From Curtobacterium sp. MR_MD2014 (lineage in GTDB: Bacteria; Actinomycetota; Actinomycetes; Actinomycetales; Microbacteriaceae): DNA of 64,000 bases. Of this stretch, positions 35,170-45,289 are shown piece after piece. Location of the stretch: contig NZ_CP009755.1 of assembly GCF_000772085.1 (NCBI RefSeq), forward strand, positions 744,001 through 808,000, in the 5' to 3' direction. The notes under the pieces were generated by a model, which saw nothing but the letters and a program-made list of their open reading frames with translations, was not told the origin of the DNA and searched no databases. Position 1 is the stretch's first letter. Every line of letters starts with the position of its first letter. The position numbers were made by a program, and so were the translations under genes.

Positions 35170-36522
35170 ATGAGCACAGGAAGACGCAGGACCCGCATCC
35201 TGGTCGGTGCCGCCGTCGTCGCCGTCGCCGCCCTCTCGCTGCAGGGCTGCGCGATCGTCGACGGCAGCGGCGACGACCCGGACACCCTCCGCGTGATGAT
35301 GGGCGCGGACACCACCTACCCGAAGGAACGCGCGCAGTGGCAGCGGGAGACCGCCGCCGAGTTCGAGCGCACCACGGGTGCCGACATCCAGTGGGAGACC
35401 TACTCGACCCCGCAGGAGGAGCTCACCGCGATCCAGACCAGCGTCATCTCGGGCCAGGGCCCGGACGTCTACGCGATCGGGACGACCTTCACCCCGACCG
35501 CCTACGCCACCGGTGCCTTCGTCGAGATGGGGCCGGAGCAGTGGGACGCGGTCGGCGGCAAGGACCAGTTCGCACCGGCGTCCCTCGGCATCTCCGGTCC
35601 GAGCACGGCGGAGCAGATCGGGATCCCCTTCGCCAGCCGACCGTTCGTGATGGCCGTCAACACGGAGCTCCTCGAGCGCGCCGGGATCACGGACCTGCCG
35701 ACGACCTGGGACGAGCTCACCGAGGACGCCCGGAAGACCACCGGCGACGGTACCTACGGCATGGCGATCGCCTACGCGGACGGCTTCGACCCGTGGAAGT
35801 TCGTGTGGGGCATGGCACAGAACGCCGGCAACACGATCATCGACGGTGGGAAGGCCGAGATCGACGCCCCCGCCGTCGAGCAGGCCTACCGCACCTACTT
35901 CGACTGGGTGACGGAGGACGGCGTGGTCGACCCCGCGGCGATCGGCTGGAACAACCCGCAGGCCCTCGCGCAGTTCGCCGACGGCAAGGCCGCGTTCTTC
36001 CCGATGACCACGACGACCTCCCTGAACTCGCTGCAGGGCTCGGCCGTCGACGGCAAGTACGAGTACGCCCTGCTGCCGACCGTGCCCCCGGGCGCGACCG
36101 AGCGTCCCGCCGACGGCATCGAGGCGGCGAGCATCCTGTCCGGGGACAACCTCGTCGTCGCCGACTACGGCTCGAAGCAGGACCTGTCGTTCGACTTCGT
36201 GCGGCAGGTGTCCTCGCCCGAGGCGCAGGAACGCTACTTCGAGCTGTTCGGGCAACTGCCGACGAACACCGTCGCGGCGGACCGCATCGCGCAGCAGAAC
36301 CCCGACCTCGCCCCCATCGTCCGCGCCGGCGAACTGTCGAAGCCCACCGCCTTCACCGGCGCCTGGTCGGACGTACAGCTCTCGCTGGTCGACGTCGTCG
36401 TGCAGTCGATCCCGTCGCTGAAGCGCGGCGAGGTCAGCGACGACCAGCTCCGGAAGCGCCTCGCAGCGGCGCAGCGGGACGCCCAGGCATCGCTCGACCG
36501 CCAGAAGAACGGAGGGCTGTGA
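35170..36522 (+). CDS. ABC transporter sugar-binding lipoprotein
   Basis: 450-residue extracellular solute-binding protein of the carbohydrate type. The signal peptide ends in a lipobox (LSLQGCA, Cys near residue 27), so it is a membrane-anchored lipoprotein. The mature part has the usual pattern (PDVYAIGTTFTPTAYATGAF, FADGKAAFFPM). GAGGAGG lies about 11 nt before the ATG. It is the first gene of an eight-gene operon divergent from lacI. The ligand is likely glucuronate, an aldobiouronate or another glucuronide, from context only. Confidence 0.92.
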   Translation: MSTGRRRTRILVGAAVVAVAALSLQGCAIVDGSGDDPDTLRVMMGADTTYPKERAQWQRETAAEFERTTGADIQWETYSTPQEELTAIQTSVISGQGPDVYAIGTTFTPTAYATGAFVEMGPEQWDAVGGKDQFAPASLGISGPSTAEQIGIPFASRPFVMAVNTELLERAGITDLPTTWDELTEDARKTTGDGTYGMAIAYADGFDPWKFVWGMAQNAGNTIIDGGKAEIDAPAVEQAYRTYFDWVTEDGVVDPAAIGWNNPQALAQFADGKAAFFPMTTTTSLNSLQGSAVDGKYEYALLPTVPPGATERPADGIEAASILSGDNLVVADYGSKQDLSFDFVRQVSSPEAQERYFELFGQLPTNTVAADRIAQQNPDLAPIVRAGELSKPTAFTGAWSDVQLSLVDVVVQSIPSLKRGEVSDDQLRKRLAAAQRDAQASLDRQKNGGL

Positions 36523-37535
36523 TGACCACCACGCAGACCCGACCCCGCCAGGAGACCCCGCGGGAGGTCCGCCCGCACGGGACGACCCCGCTGTACCAGC
36601 GCGAGCGTCCGCTCTGGATGCTCCTGCCCGGCGGCGTCCTCATGCTCGCCGTCATCGTCGTACCGCTGCTCGTCGGCCTGTACATCGCGATGCTCGACCT
36701 CGACCAGTACACGCTGCGCCAGTGGTTCAGCGCCCCCTTCGTCGGGTTCGCCAACTTCGCCGAGGCCTTCACCGACTCGCCGCTCCTGCACTCGATCTGG
36801 ATCTCGGTGTCCCTGTCGGTGCTCGTCACCGCGGTCACCGTCCCGATCGGTGTCGCCGCGGCGGTCTCCACGCAGAACCGGTTCCCCGGGCGCGGCCTGG
36901 TCCGGTCGATCTACCTCGTGCCGTACGTGCTGCCGGCCTTCGTCGTCGGGACGTTCTTCCGCACGATGCTCCAGCCGCAGGGCGTGGTGAACACCGTCCT
37001 CGGCACCGACGTCCTCTGGCTGAACGGCTCCGCGTCCTACTGGGCGCTCGCCGGCGTCATGGTGTGGACGAGCTGGCCGTTCGTCTACCTGCTCTCGCTC
37101 GCCGGACTGCAGGCGGTCGACAACGAGGTGCACGAGGCCGCCGCCCTCGACGGCGTGACGTGGTGGGCGAAGCTCCGCTACATCGTCTTCCCGTACCTGC
37201 GCGGACCGCTGAGCCTGGCGATCATCATCTCGATCCTGCACAACATCAACAACTTCACGCTGCCCTTCGTGCTCTTCGGCAACCCCCTGCCCTCGAGCGT
37301 CGAGGTGATGCCCGTCCTGACGTACATCGCGAGCTTCCAGTCGTTCCGCTTCGGCCTGTCCGCGGCGATGGCGATCTGCTCGCTGGTGATCGTCGCGATC
37401 CCGCTGTTCGTCTACCTCCGGGCCGTCAAGCTCGACACCGGAGACGACGCGGGCCCCACTCGGAAGCAGCGTCGCGCGGACCGCGCCCTGCTCGCCGCCC
37501 CGGCCGCTGCCGACCTCGAGGGAGCCCGCGCATGA
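36522..37535 (+). CDS. ABC transporter permease, MalF-like
   Basis: 337 residues, six main transmembrane helices. The permease EAA loop is seen as EVHEAAALDGVTWWAKLRYI, near residue 210. The N-terminal 30 residues are soluble and basic. The start ATG overlaps the stop of the binding-protein gene (TGATG), and the next permease overlaps by 4 nt, so all are co-translated. It forms the membrane channel with the MalG-like protein. Confidence 0.94.
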   Translation: MTTTQTRPRQETPREVRPHGTTPLYQRERPLWMLLPGGVLMLAVIVVPLLVGLYIAMLDLDQYTLRQWFSAPFVGFANFAEAFTDSPLLHSIWISVSLSVLVTAVTVPIGVAAAVSTQNRFPGRGLVRSIYLVPYVLPAFVVGTFFRTMLQPQGVVNTVLGTDVLWLNGSASYWALAGVMVWTSWPFVYLLSLAGLQAVDNEVHEAAALDGVTWWAKLRYIVFPYLRGPLSLAIIISILHNINNFTLPFVLFGNPLPSSVEVMPVLTYIASFQSFRFGLSAAMAICSLVIVAIPLFVYLRAVKLDTGDDAGPTRKQRRADRALLAAPAAADLEGARA

Positions 37536-38479
37536 GCGCCTTCAGCCAGACCCGCACCCGTCCGACCGCGACGCTCACCGAGAGCATCACCGCCGGTGGC
37601 GCGAAGCGCCCGAAGCGTCCGTACGACACCGACGTCACCCGGCTGCTGCCGCGGTGGCTGCTGGTCACCGTGATCGCGGTCCTCGTCGCGTTCATCGCCG
37701 TGCCGGTGCTGTACATCCTGTTCGGCTCGGTGAACTCGGACGTCGCGGTCGCCCGCGGCGAGTACTTCCCGTCCGAGTTCACGCTGTCGAACTACGTGGC
37801 GATCTGGGACACCGTGGCGCTCGGGCAGGGCCTGGTGAACTCCCTGCTCACCGCCGGTGCGGTGGCGGTCGCGAGTGCGGCGCTCGCCGTGTCCACCGCC
37901 TACGTGCTCGTCCGGTTCCGGTTCCTCGGCCGGCTGACGATCCTCCGCGGGCTGCTCGCCCTGCAGTCGATCCCCGGCACCCTGCTGCTCCTGCCCGTCT
38001 TCGTGGTCTTCGCCAACATCGCGAGCGCCACCGGCGTGCAGGTGATCGGCACCCGCTGGGGCCTCTTCGTCACCTACCTGACGTTCGCCCTGCCGTTCTC
38101 GACGTGGGTGATGGTGACGTACCTGCGCGGTCTGCCGAAGGAGCTCGAGGAGGCGGCCCGCATCGACGGCGCCTCGAGCACCCGCATCCTGCGGAGCGTC
38201 GTGCTGCCCCTCTCGTGGCCCGGCATCGTGGTCTCGGCGATCTTCGCCTTCCTGCTCGGCTGGAACGACGTGCTCTTCAGCACGATCATGACGACCCCGA
38301 ACACCCGCACGGTCGCCGTGGTGCTGCAGGTGCTCGGCACCGCCCAGGAGGGCGGCGCCGTCCCGATCTACGGCCAGATGATGGCCGCGTCGATCGTCTG
38401 CGCCGTGCCGGTCGTCGCGCTCTACCTCATCTTCCAGCGCTACCTGGTCGGCGGGCTCACCGCCGGCTCCGTCAAGTGA
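37532..38479 (+). CDS. ABC transporter permease, MalG-like
   Basis: 315 residues with six predicted transmembrane helices and the EAA motif ELEEAARIDGASSTRILRSV near residue 210. It is the second half of the channel with the MalF-like protein. No ATPase gene follows; actinobacterial importers of this type often share one multi-sugar ATPase (MsiK type) encoded elsewhere. Its last 38 bp are partly duplicated in the following intergenic region. Confidence 0.94.
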   Translation: MSAFSQTRTRPTATLTESITAGGAKRPKRPYDTDVTRLLPRWLLVTVIAVLVAFIAVPVLYILFGSVNSDVAVARGEYFPSEFTLSNYVAIWDTVALGQGLVNSLLTAGAVAVASAALAVSTAYVLVRFRFLGRLTILRGLLALQSIPGTLLLLPVFVVFANIASATGVQVIGTRWGLFVTYLTFALPFSTWVMVTYLRGLPKELEEAARIDGASSTRILRSVVLPLSWPGIVVSAIFAFLLGWNDVLFSTIMTTPNTRTVAVVLQVLGTAQEGGAVPIYGQMMAASIVCAVPVVALYLIFQRYLVGGLTAGSVK

Positions 38480-38544
38480 CCTGGTCGGCGGGCAGGACCC
38501 ATCGAGGCCGCCGGCTCCGTCAAGGAGCGAACGCAACCACACGA

Positions 38545-38588
38545 CGGACGGGAGGCGCGGTGCCGGCCCGCCACGCGCCTCCCGTCCG
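38545..38588 (+). terminator. Perfect 15-bp hairpin inside the glucuronate operon (GGGAGGC family, copy 3)
   Basis: Arms 38545-38559 and 38574-38588 are exact inverted repeats around 14 nt. It lies between the MalG-like permease gene and the TIM-barrel gene, so it may attenuate expression of the enzyme genes relative to the transporter or protect the transporter mRNA end. Confidence 0.65.
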
Positions 38589-38604
38589 ACAAGGAAGGAA
38601 CACG

Positions 38605-39441
38605 ATGACCCAGCCAACGTGGGAGCTCTCCGGCTTCGGCGACGAGATCGATGCCGACCCGGCCGTCCAGGTCGCGGTGCTGCAGGCGCTCGGCGCGAGC
38701 GCGATCGAGGTGCGCAGCGCCTGGGGCACCAACGTCGTCGACCTCGACGACGACCAGCTCGCCGGCCTCCACCGCCTGTTCGAGGAGCGCGGGCAGACCG
38801 TGTCCGCGATCGCCTCGCCGATCGGCAAGGTGGTCGTCGACCGGCCCGTCGAGCACGAGGTCGAGCGGCTGGGCCGCGCGATCGCGGCCGCGCACGCGCT
38901 CGGCACGACGAACATCCGGATCTTCTCGTTCTACTTCGACGGGCGCTCGGCGGACGAGGTGCGCGACGACGTCATGGTCCGGATGCGTGCGCTCGCCGAC
39001 CTCGCCGAGCGCGAGGGCGTCACCCTGCTGCACGAGAACGAGAAGGACATCTACGGCGACGTCCCCGAGCGCGTGCTCGACATCGTCGAGAGCGTCGGGT
39101 CGAGCGCGCTGCGGCTCGCCTGGGACAACGCGAACTACGTGCAGTGCGGCGTCCGGCCGTTCACCGACGGCTGGGCGCAGCTCGCGCCGTACGTCGACTA
39201 CCTGCAGGTGAAGGACGCCCTGGCCGCCGACGCGTCCGTCGTCCCGGCGGGGGAGGGCGACGGCGAACTGCTCGAGACCCTGACCGCCCTCCGCGACGCC
39301 GGCTACTCCGGGTACGCCTCCCTCGAACCGCACCTCAGCGACGTCACCTCCCTCGGCGGGTTCTCCGGCCCCGCGGCCTTCGGCCGTGCCGGACGGGCCT
39401 TCCGTTCCCTCACCGACCAGATCGGAGTCACCCTGCGATGA
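38605..39441 (+). CDS. Sugar phosphate isomerase/epimerase family TIM barrel
   Basis: 278 residues. Metal-site motifs of the family: LLHENEKDIYGD, LAWDNANYVQCG, YLQVKDAL and YASLEPHLS. It acts on an unknown sugar or sugar acid, possibly an epimerisation, dehydration or keto-sugar elimination. AAGGAAGGA precedes the ATG. It is coupled to the following Gfo/Idh gene by a 4-nt overlap, and a hairpin lies just upstream. Confidence 0.85.
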   Translation: MTQPTWELSGFGDEIDADPAVQVAVLQALGASAIEVRSAWGTNVVDLDDDQLAGLHRLFEERGQTVSAIASPIGKVVVDRPVEHEVERLGRAIAAAHALGTTNIRIFSFYFDGRSADEVRDDVMVRMRALADLAEREGVTLLHENEKDIYGDVPERVLDIVESVGSSALRLAWDNANYVQCGVRPFTDGWAQLAPYVDYLQVKDALAADASVVPAGEGDGELLETLTALRDAGYSGYASLEPHLSDVTSLGGFSGPAAFGRAGRAFRSLTDQIGVTLR

Positions 39442-40622
39442 GCACCCCACTGAAGCTGGCGGTCGTCGGCGCCGGCGTCATCGGACGCCACCACGCCCGC
39501 GTCGCCGTGCAGCACCCGGACCTGCAGGTCGTCGCCCTCGTCGACGCCGTCCCCGCGGCCGCCACCGGCGCGGCGGACGAGATCGAGGCGACGGGCGCCG
39601 ACCGGCCCGTCACCACCGCGACCGTCGAGGAGGCCATCGCGCAGACCGACATCGACGTCGTCGCGATCTGCTCCCCGTCCGGCATGCACGTCCAGCTGGC
39701 CGAGGCGGCGCTCGCCGCGGGCAAGCACGTCGTCATCGAGAAGCCGCTCGACACCACGATGCCCCGGGCGCGCCAGATCGCGGCGCTCGCCGCGGACGCC
39801 CGCTCCCGTGGGGTGACGACGAGCGTGATCAGCCAGCACCGCTTCGACCCGGCCTCGGTCGCGGTCGCGGGAGCCGCGCACGGTGGCGACTTCGGCACCG
39901 TGACCTCCGGCGTCGCGAGCGTCGCCTGGTACCGCTCGCAGGGCTACTACGACTCGGGCGACTGGCGCGGCACGTGGGCGCTCGACGGCGGCGGCGCGGT
40001 GATGAACCAGGGCGTGCACACCGTCGACCTGCTCGTCTGGGCACTCGGTCGTCCCGAGGAGATCTCGGCGCAGGTCGGGCTCCTCGCGCACGACCGCATC
40101 GAGGTCGAGGACACCGCGGTCGCGACCGTCCGGTTCCGCGGCGGCGCGCTCGGCGTCATCCACTGCACGACCGCCGCCTACCCGGGACTCTCCGCGCGCT
40201 ACGCGGTGTACGGCACGCACGGTTCGGCGATCGTCGACGACGACCGGCTCGCGTACTTCCACGTCGCACCGGACGCGGCGACGCTCGAGTCCGCGTCGAC
40301 CACGGCGAACGCCACCGCGGTCGCCGACGCCGTCGACCAGAAGCACGACGTCGTCCCGCCGGAGCACGTCGTCGGCGGCCCGCCGGAGCCCGACCACTTC
40401 GCCGCGGGGCACGCCCGCCAGTACACGGACATCGTCGCCGCGATCCGCGAGGGGCGCGACCCCGGCGTGACCGTCGACGACGCCCTCGTGTCGCTCGCGA
40501 CCGTCCGCGGCCTGTACGTCAGCGCGACCCTCGGGCAGCCGGTCCGGATCGACGACGTCATCGAGGGGAAGTACGACGACGTCGAACCGGTCGTCGCTCC
40601 CCGGGAAGGAGCAGTCCGGTGA
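39438..40622 (+). CDS. Gfo/Idh/MocA family oxidoreductase
   Basis: 394-residue NAD(P)-dependent dehydrogenase: Rossmann motif LAVVGAGVIGRHHARVA, catalytic VIEKPLDT near residue 104, substrate-domain motif GTWALDGGGAVMNQGVHTVD. A similar WALDGGGALMNQGIH pattern is typical of this family. It lies between two TIM-barrel genes with 4-nt overlaps on both sides, implying the three products act together. Substrate unknown; a uronic acid, its glycoside or a keto-sugar are candidates. Confidence 0.88.
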   Translation: MSTPLKLAVVGAGVIGRHHARVAVQHPDLQVVALVDAVPAAATGAADEIEATGADRPVTTATVEEAIAQTDIDVVAICSPSGMHVQLAEAALAAGKHVVIEKPLDTTMPRARQIAALAADARSRGVTTSVISQHRFDPASVAVAGAAHGGDFGTVTSGVASVAWYRSQGYYDSGDWRGTWALDGGGAVMNQGVHTVDLLVWALGRPEEISAQVGLLAHDRIEVEDTAVATVRFRGGALGVIHCTTAAYPGLSARYAVYGTHGSAIVDDDRLAYFHVAPDAATLESASTTANATAVADAVDQKHDVVPPEHVVGGPPEPDHFAAGHARQYTDIVAAIREGRDPGVTVDDALVSLATVRGLYVSATLGQPVRIDDVIEGKYDDVEPVVAPREGAVR

Positions 40623-41491
40623 AGTTCTCCGTGTTCACCGCGTCCACGCCCGACTGGACCCCGTCGCAGGCAGCCGACACCCTCGCCGAGCAGGGCTGGG
40701 ACGGCATCGAGTGGCGGATCGTCGACGACCGCACCGAGGACGGCTCGTCCGGCTTCTGGGCCGGCAACCGGTCGACCTGGCAGTTCACCGGCATCGCGGA
40801 CCGGGTCGGCGAGATCGCCCGCACCACCGCCGCCGCCGGCCTGCAGTACTCGGGCATCGGCGGCTACCAGCCGGTGTCCGACCACGAGGGCGTCGAGACG
40901 ATGCTCCGGGTGACGAGCGAACTCGGCGCCCGCCAGGTGCGCGTCACCATGCCCTGGTACCAGCGGGAGCGCGAGCGGACCGGCGCCACCTACGGGGAGC
41001 TCTTCGACCGCACGCGCGCCGACCTCGAGTGGGCGGCGGTGCGTGCTGCCGCGCTCGGTGTCAAGGCACTCGTCGAGCTGCACCACATGACGATCACCCC
41101 GTCCGCGTCGGCCGCGCTCCGGCTCGTCGACGGGCTCGACCCCGAGCACGTCGGCGTCATCCACGACCTGGGGAACCTCGTGATCGAGGGGCAGGAGGAC
41201 CACCTCGCGGCCTTCGAGCTCCTCGGGCCGTACCTCGCCCACGCGCACGTGAAGAACGCACGGTGGGTCGACACCGGCGAGACCCGGGCCGACGGCAGCC
41301 GGATCTGGCGGAACGAGTGGGCACCGCTGCGCGACGGCCAGGCGTCGGTGTCCGAGTACCTCGACGCCCTGCGACGGCACGGGTACGGCGGCTGGGTCAC
41401 CATCGAGGACTTCTCGACCGACCTGCCGCTCGCCGAGCGCACCGCCGACAACCTGGCGTACCTGCGCTCCCTGGTCCCGGTGACCGCATGA
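40619..41491 (+). CDS. Second TIM-barrel sugar isomerase/epimerase in the operon
   Basis: 290 residues from GTG 40619, with GAAGGAG just upstream. Metal-binding motifs LVELHHMTITPS, VIHDLGNLVIEG, AHAHVKNA and VTIEDFST mark the AP-endonuclease-2-like TIM-barrel family. It is clearly different in sequence from the TIM barrel at 38605, so the two probably catalyse different steps. The start overlaps the Gfo/Idh stop (GTGA) and the end overlaps the fructuronate reductase start (ATGA). Confidence 0.85.
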   Translation: MKFSVFTASTPDWTPSQAADTLAEQGWDGIEWRIVDDRTEDGSSGFWAGNRSTWQFTGIADRVGEIARTTAAAGLQYSGIGGYQPVSDHEGVETMLRVTSELGARQVRVTMPWYQRERERTGATYGELFDRTRADLEWAAVRAAALGVKALVELHHMTITPSASAALRLVDGLDPEHVGVIHDLGNLVIEGQEDHLAAFELLGPYLAHAHVKNARWVDTGETRADGSRIWRNEWAPLRDGQASVSEYLDALRRHGYGGWVTIEDFSTDLPLAERTADNLAYLRSLVPVTA

Positions 41492-42768
41492 GTCGGCGCC
41501 CCGGCATCGCCCACCTCGGCATCGGCGCGTTCGCGCGCGCCCACCTCGCCTGGTACACGCAGCACGCCAGCGGTGATCCGTGGGGGATCACCGCCTTCAC
41601 CGGGCGCTCGCCCGGAGCAGCCGATGCGCTCGCCGGGCAGGACTGCCGGTACACGCTGGTGACGCGAGCGGCCGACGGTGACACGGCCGAGGTGGTCGAC
41701 TCGATCGTGGCGGCGCACCCCGGCGGCGACGGCACGGCCTGGAGGCACGTGGTCGCGTCCCCGGGGACGACCATCGTCACGCTGACGGTCACCGAGGCCG
41801 GCTACCGCGCCGACGCCGACGTGCCGGCCCGGTTGGTCGACGGGCTCGCCGCACGCCGGGCCGCCGACGGCGGACGCATCGCCCTGGTGTCGCTCGACAA
41901 CCTGACGCACAACGGCGCCGTGCTCCGCGAGGCGGTGCTGGGGGCGACGGACGACCCGGCACTCCGGTCGTGGATCGAGTCGTCCGTCGCCTTCCCGTCG
42001 TCGATGGTGGACCGGATCACGCCGGCCACCACCGCCGCCGACCTCGACGAGATCGGCGACCTGCCCGGGGCGTTCGACGGCGACCGTGTGCCCGTGGTCA
42101 CGGAACCCTTCGCCGAGTGGGTGCTCGAGGACGTGTTCGACGGCATCGACCGCCCCGAGTGGGAGACCGCCGGCGTCCGGCTCGTGCCCGACGTCACCCC
42201 GTACGAGCAGCGGAAGCTCTGGCTGCTCAACGGGGCGCACTCGCTCCTGGCGTACCTCGGCCTGCTGCTCGGCCACGACACCGTGGCGTCGGCGATGGAC
42301 GACCCACGCTGCCGGACCGCCGTCGAGCAGCTCTGGGACGAAGCCGCCGCCGAACTCCCGCTGCCGGCCGACGAGGTCGCCGACGCCCGGGCCGCGCTCG
42401 TCGAGCGGTTCGCGAACCCGCGCATCCGGCACACCCTGCGCCAGATCGCGTCCGGCGGCTCGCAGAAGCTGCCCGTCCGCGTCGTCGACGTCCTGCGTCG
42501 GCGACTCGAGCGCGACCCCGACGCCGGGGTCGGCCCGGGAGCCGCGACCCTGCTCGCCGCCTGGTGGGTGCACTGCACCACGCAGGCCGAGCTGGTGGAC
42601 GACGCCGGAGCACCCGGGCCAGACTCGGACGTGCACGACGTCCTGGGGGTCGTCGCGCCCGACCTCGACACCACCCCAGTGGTGGCCGCCGTCACCGCGG
42701 CCGCCGAACGCATCCGCGCCGCCGCGGCACCAGCACGCGGCCCCGTCGACGAAGGAGTCCACGCATGA
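41488..42768 (+). CDS. uxuB: Fructuronate reductase (mannitol dehydrogenase family)
   Basis: 426-residue long-chain dehydrogenase. N-terminal nucleotide-binding motif GIGAFARAHLAWY; SLDNLTHNG; catalytic K-x5-N-x2-H signature in KLWLLNGAHSLLAYLG. Among the family (mannitol, arabinitol, tagaturonate, fructuronate), context with UxaC and a mannonate dehydratase points to reduction of D-fructuronate to D-mannonate. The sequence alone cannot exclude another polyol. It is translationally coupled to both neighbours. Confidence 0.88.
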   Translation: MSRRPGIAHLGIGAFARAHLAWYTQHASGDPWGITAFTGRSPGAADALAGQDCRYTLVTRAADGDTAEVVDSIVAAHPGGDGTAWRHVVASPGTTIVTLTVTEAGYRADADVPARLVDGLAARRAADGGRIALVSLDNLTHNGAVLREAVLGATDDPALRSWIESSVAFPSSMVDRITPATTAADLDEIGDLPGAFDGDRVPVVTEPFAEWVLEDVFDGIDRPEWETAGVRLVPDVTPYEQRKLWLLNGAHSLLAYLGLLLGHDTVASAMDDPRCRTAVEQLWDEAAAELPLPADEVADARAALVERFANPRIRHTLRQIASGGSQKLPVRVVDVLRRRLERDPDAGVGPGAATLLAAWWVHCTTQAELVDDAGAPGPDSDVHDVLGVVAPDLDTTPVVAAVTAAAERIRAAAAPARGPVDEGVHA

Positions 42769-44120
42769 CCGACACCGGCACCACGAACCCCGCTGCGCCC
42801 GTCCCCGGCGCTGCCGACGGCGGCGGGGCGACGGACCCGACCGCCGGCCGACCGGACACCTGGGCGTCGGCCGACCGCGGACAGCTCATCGACCGGGCGG
42901 AGGTCATCGTCACGAGTCCGGACCGCAACTTCGTCACCCTGCGGATCACCACCGCCGACGGTGTCACCGGGCTCGGCGACGCCACCCTCAACGGCCGCGA
43001 GCTCGCCGTGTCCGCGTACCTGTCCGAGCACGTCGTCCCGCTGCTCGTCGGGCGGGACGCCAGCCGCATCGAGGACGCCTGGCAGTTCCTCTACCGCTCG
43101 TCGTACTGGCGCCGGGGCCCGGTCACGATGGCCGCCATCGCGGCCGTCGACATGGCGCTGTGGGACATCAAGGCCAAGGTCGCCGGGATGCCGCTCTACC
43201 AGCTGCTCGGCGGGGCGTCGCGCACCGGACTCATGGCGTACGGCCACGCCTCGGGCAAGGAGCTCCCGGAGCTCTTCGACTCGATCCGCGAGCACCAGGA
43301 GGAGGGCTACCGGTCCATCCGCGTGCAGACGGGCGTCCCCGGGCTCGAGAGCATCTACGGCATCGCGTCGAACCGGACGACCGAGGGCAACGCCGGCGTC
43401 CGGTACGACTTCGAGCCGGCACAGCGCGGTGCGTTCCCGGCGATGGAGGACTGGGACACCCGTGCCTACCTGCGCCACGTGCCGACCGTGTTCGAGGCCG
43501 TCCGGAACGAGTTCGGGCCCGAGCTGCCGCTCCTGCACGACGGCCACCACCGGATGACCCCGCTGCAGGCGGCCAAGCTCGGCAAGAGCCTGGAGCCGTA
43601 CGACCTGTTCTGGCTCGAGGACTGCACCCCCGCCGAGAACCAGGAGGCGCTCAAGCTCGTCCGGCAGCACACCACCACGCCGCTCGCGATCGGCGAGGTC
43701 TTCAACACGATCTGGGACTTCAAGGACATCATCCGCGACCAGCTCATCGACTACGTGCGCGGTGCCGTGACCCACATGGGCGGCGTCACCCCGCTGCGCA
43801 AGACGATGGACTACGCCGCGATGTACCAGATCAAGTCCGGGTTCCACGGGCCGACGGACATCTCACCCGTCGGACTCGCCGCGCAGATGCACCTCGGGAT
43901 GGCGATCCACAACTTCGGCATCCAGGAGTACATGCAGCACGGACCGAGGACGAACCAGGTGTTCCGGCAGACGTTCACCTTCACGGACGGGTACCTGCAC
44001 CCGGGCGACGAGCCGGGCCTCGGCGTGACGCTCGACGTGGACGAGGCGGGGAAGTACCCGTACGAGCAGGCGTACCTGCCGTTCAACCGCCTGGCCGACG
44101 GCACCGTCCACGACTGGTAG
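42765..44120 (+). CDS. manD: Mannonate dehydratase, enolase-superfamily (ManD) type
   Basis: 451 residues. The first 35 residues form a low-complexity Gly/Ala/Pro extension; the rest is an enolase-superfamily enzyme with ManD hallmarks: GYRSIRVQTGVPG (catalytic Arg), LLHDGHHR (metal Asp and catalytic His), LEDCTPAENQ and IGEVFNTIWDF (metal Glu residues). It dehydrates D-mannonate to 2-keto-3-deoxygluconate, replacing the unrelated UxuA. Some ManD-fold proteins have low activity, so a regulatory or other acid-sugar role is possible, but the operon fits. It is the last gene of the operon. Confidence 0.92.
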   Translation: MTDTGTTNPAAPVPGAADGGGATDPTAGRPDTWASADRGQLIDRAEVIVTSPDRNFVTLRITTADGVTGLGDATLNGRELAVSAYLSEHVVPLLVGRDASRIEDAWQFLYRSSYWRRGPVTMAAIAAVDMALWDIKAKVAGMPLYQLLGGASRTGLMAYGHASGKELPELFDSIREHQEEGYRSIRVQTGVPGLESIYGIASNRTTEGNAGVRYDFEPAQRGAFPAMEDWDTRAYLRHVPTVFEAVRNEFGPELPLLHDGHHRMTPLQAAKLGKSLEPYDLFWLEDCTPAENQEALKLVRQHTTTPLAIGEVFNTIWDFKDIIRDQLIDYVRGAVTHMGGVTPLRKTMDYAAMYQIKSGFHGPTDISPVGLAAQMHLGMAIHNFGIQEYMQHGPRTNQVFRQTFTFTDGYLHPGDEPGLGVTLDVDEAGKYPYEQAYLPFNRLADGTVHDW

Positions 44121-44134
44121 TCCGACGCCGGACC

Positions 44135-44150
44135 GGCGGGGGACCCCGCC
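44135..44150 (+). terminator. Short GC hairpin after manD
   Basis: GGCGGGG (44135-44141) and CCCCGCC (44144-44150) pair around a 2-nt loop, 14 nt after the stop. It is followed by a (GCCCCC)n-like pyrimidine tract to about 44173. The rest of the gap to 44313 holds nothing I recognise. Confidence 0.45.
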
Positions 44151-44313
44151 TCCGCCCCCGCCCCCGCCCCCGCTTCCGAGCGGGCGACCTGCGGCACGGT
44201 CGCGCACGACGGTGACGTACGCGGCCCGCTCGGTGGAGGACGTGCGGCGTGTCCTGCCCGGTCGCTCGTGGTTCCGCCGAGAGCGCGGGTGAGCCGACGG
44301 GCATGCTGGGGGC

Positions 44314-45276
<963 letters not shown>

Positions 45277-45289
45277 CCGGTGACGACCC

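Noticed and set aside
44153..44177. C-rich tract after manD as a possible regulatory element
   Set aside because: Only a simple (GCCCCC)n-like run; no symmetry beyond the short hairpin before it.
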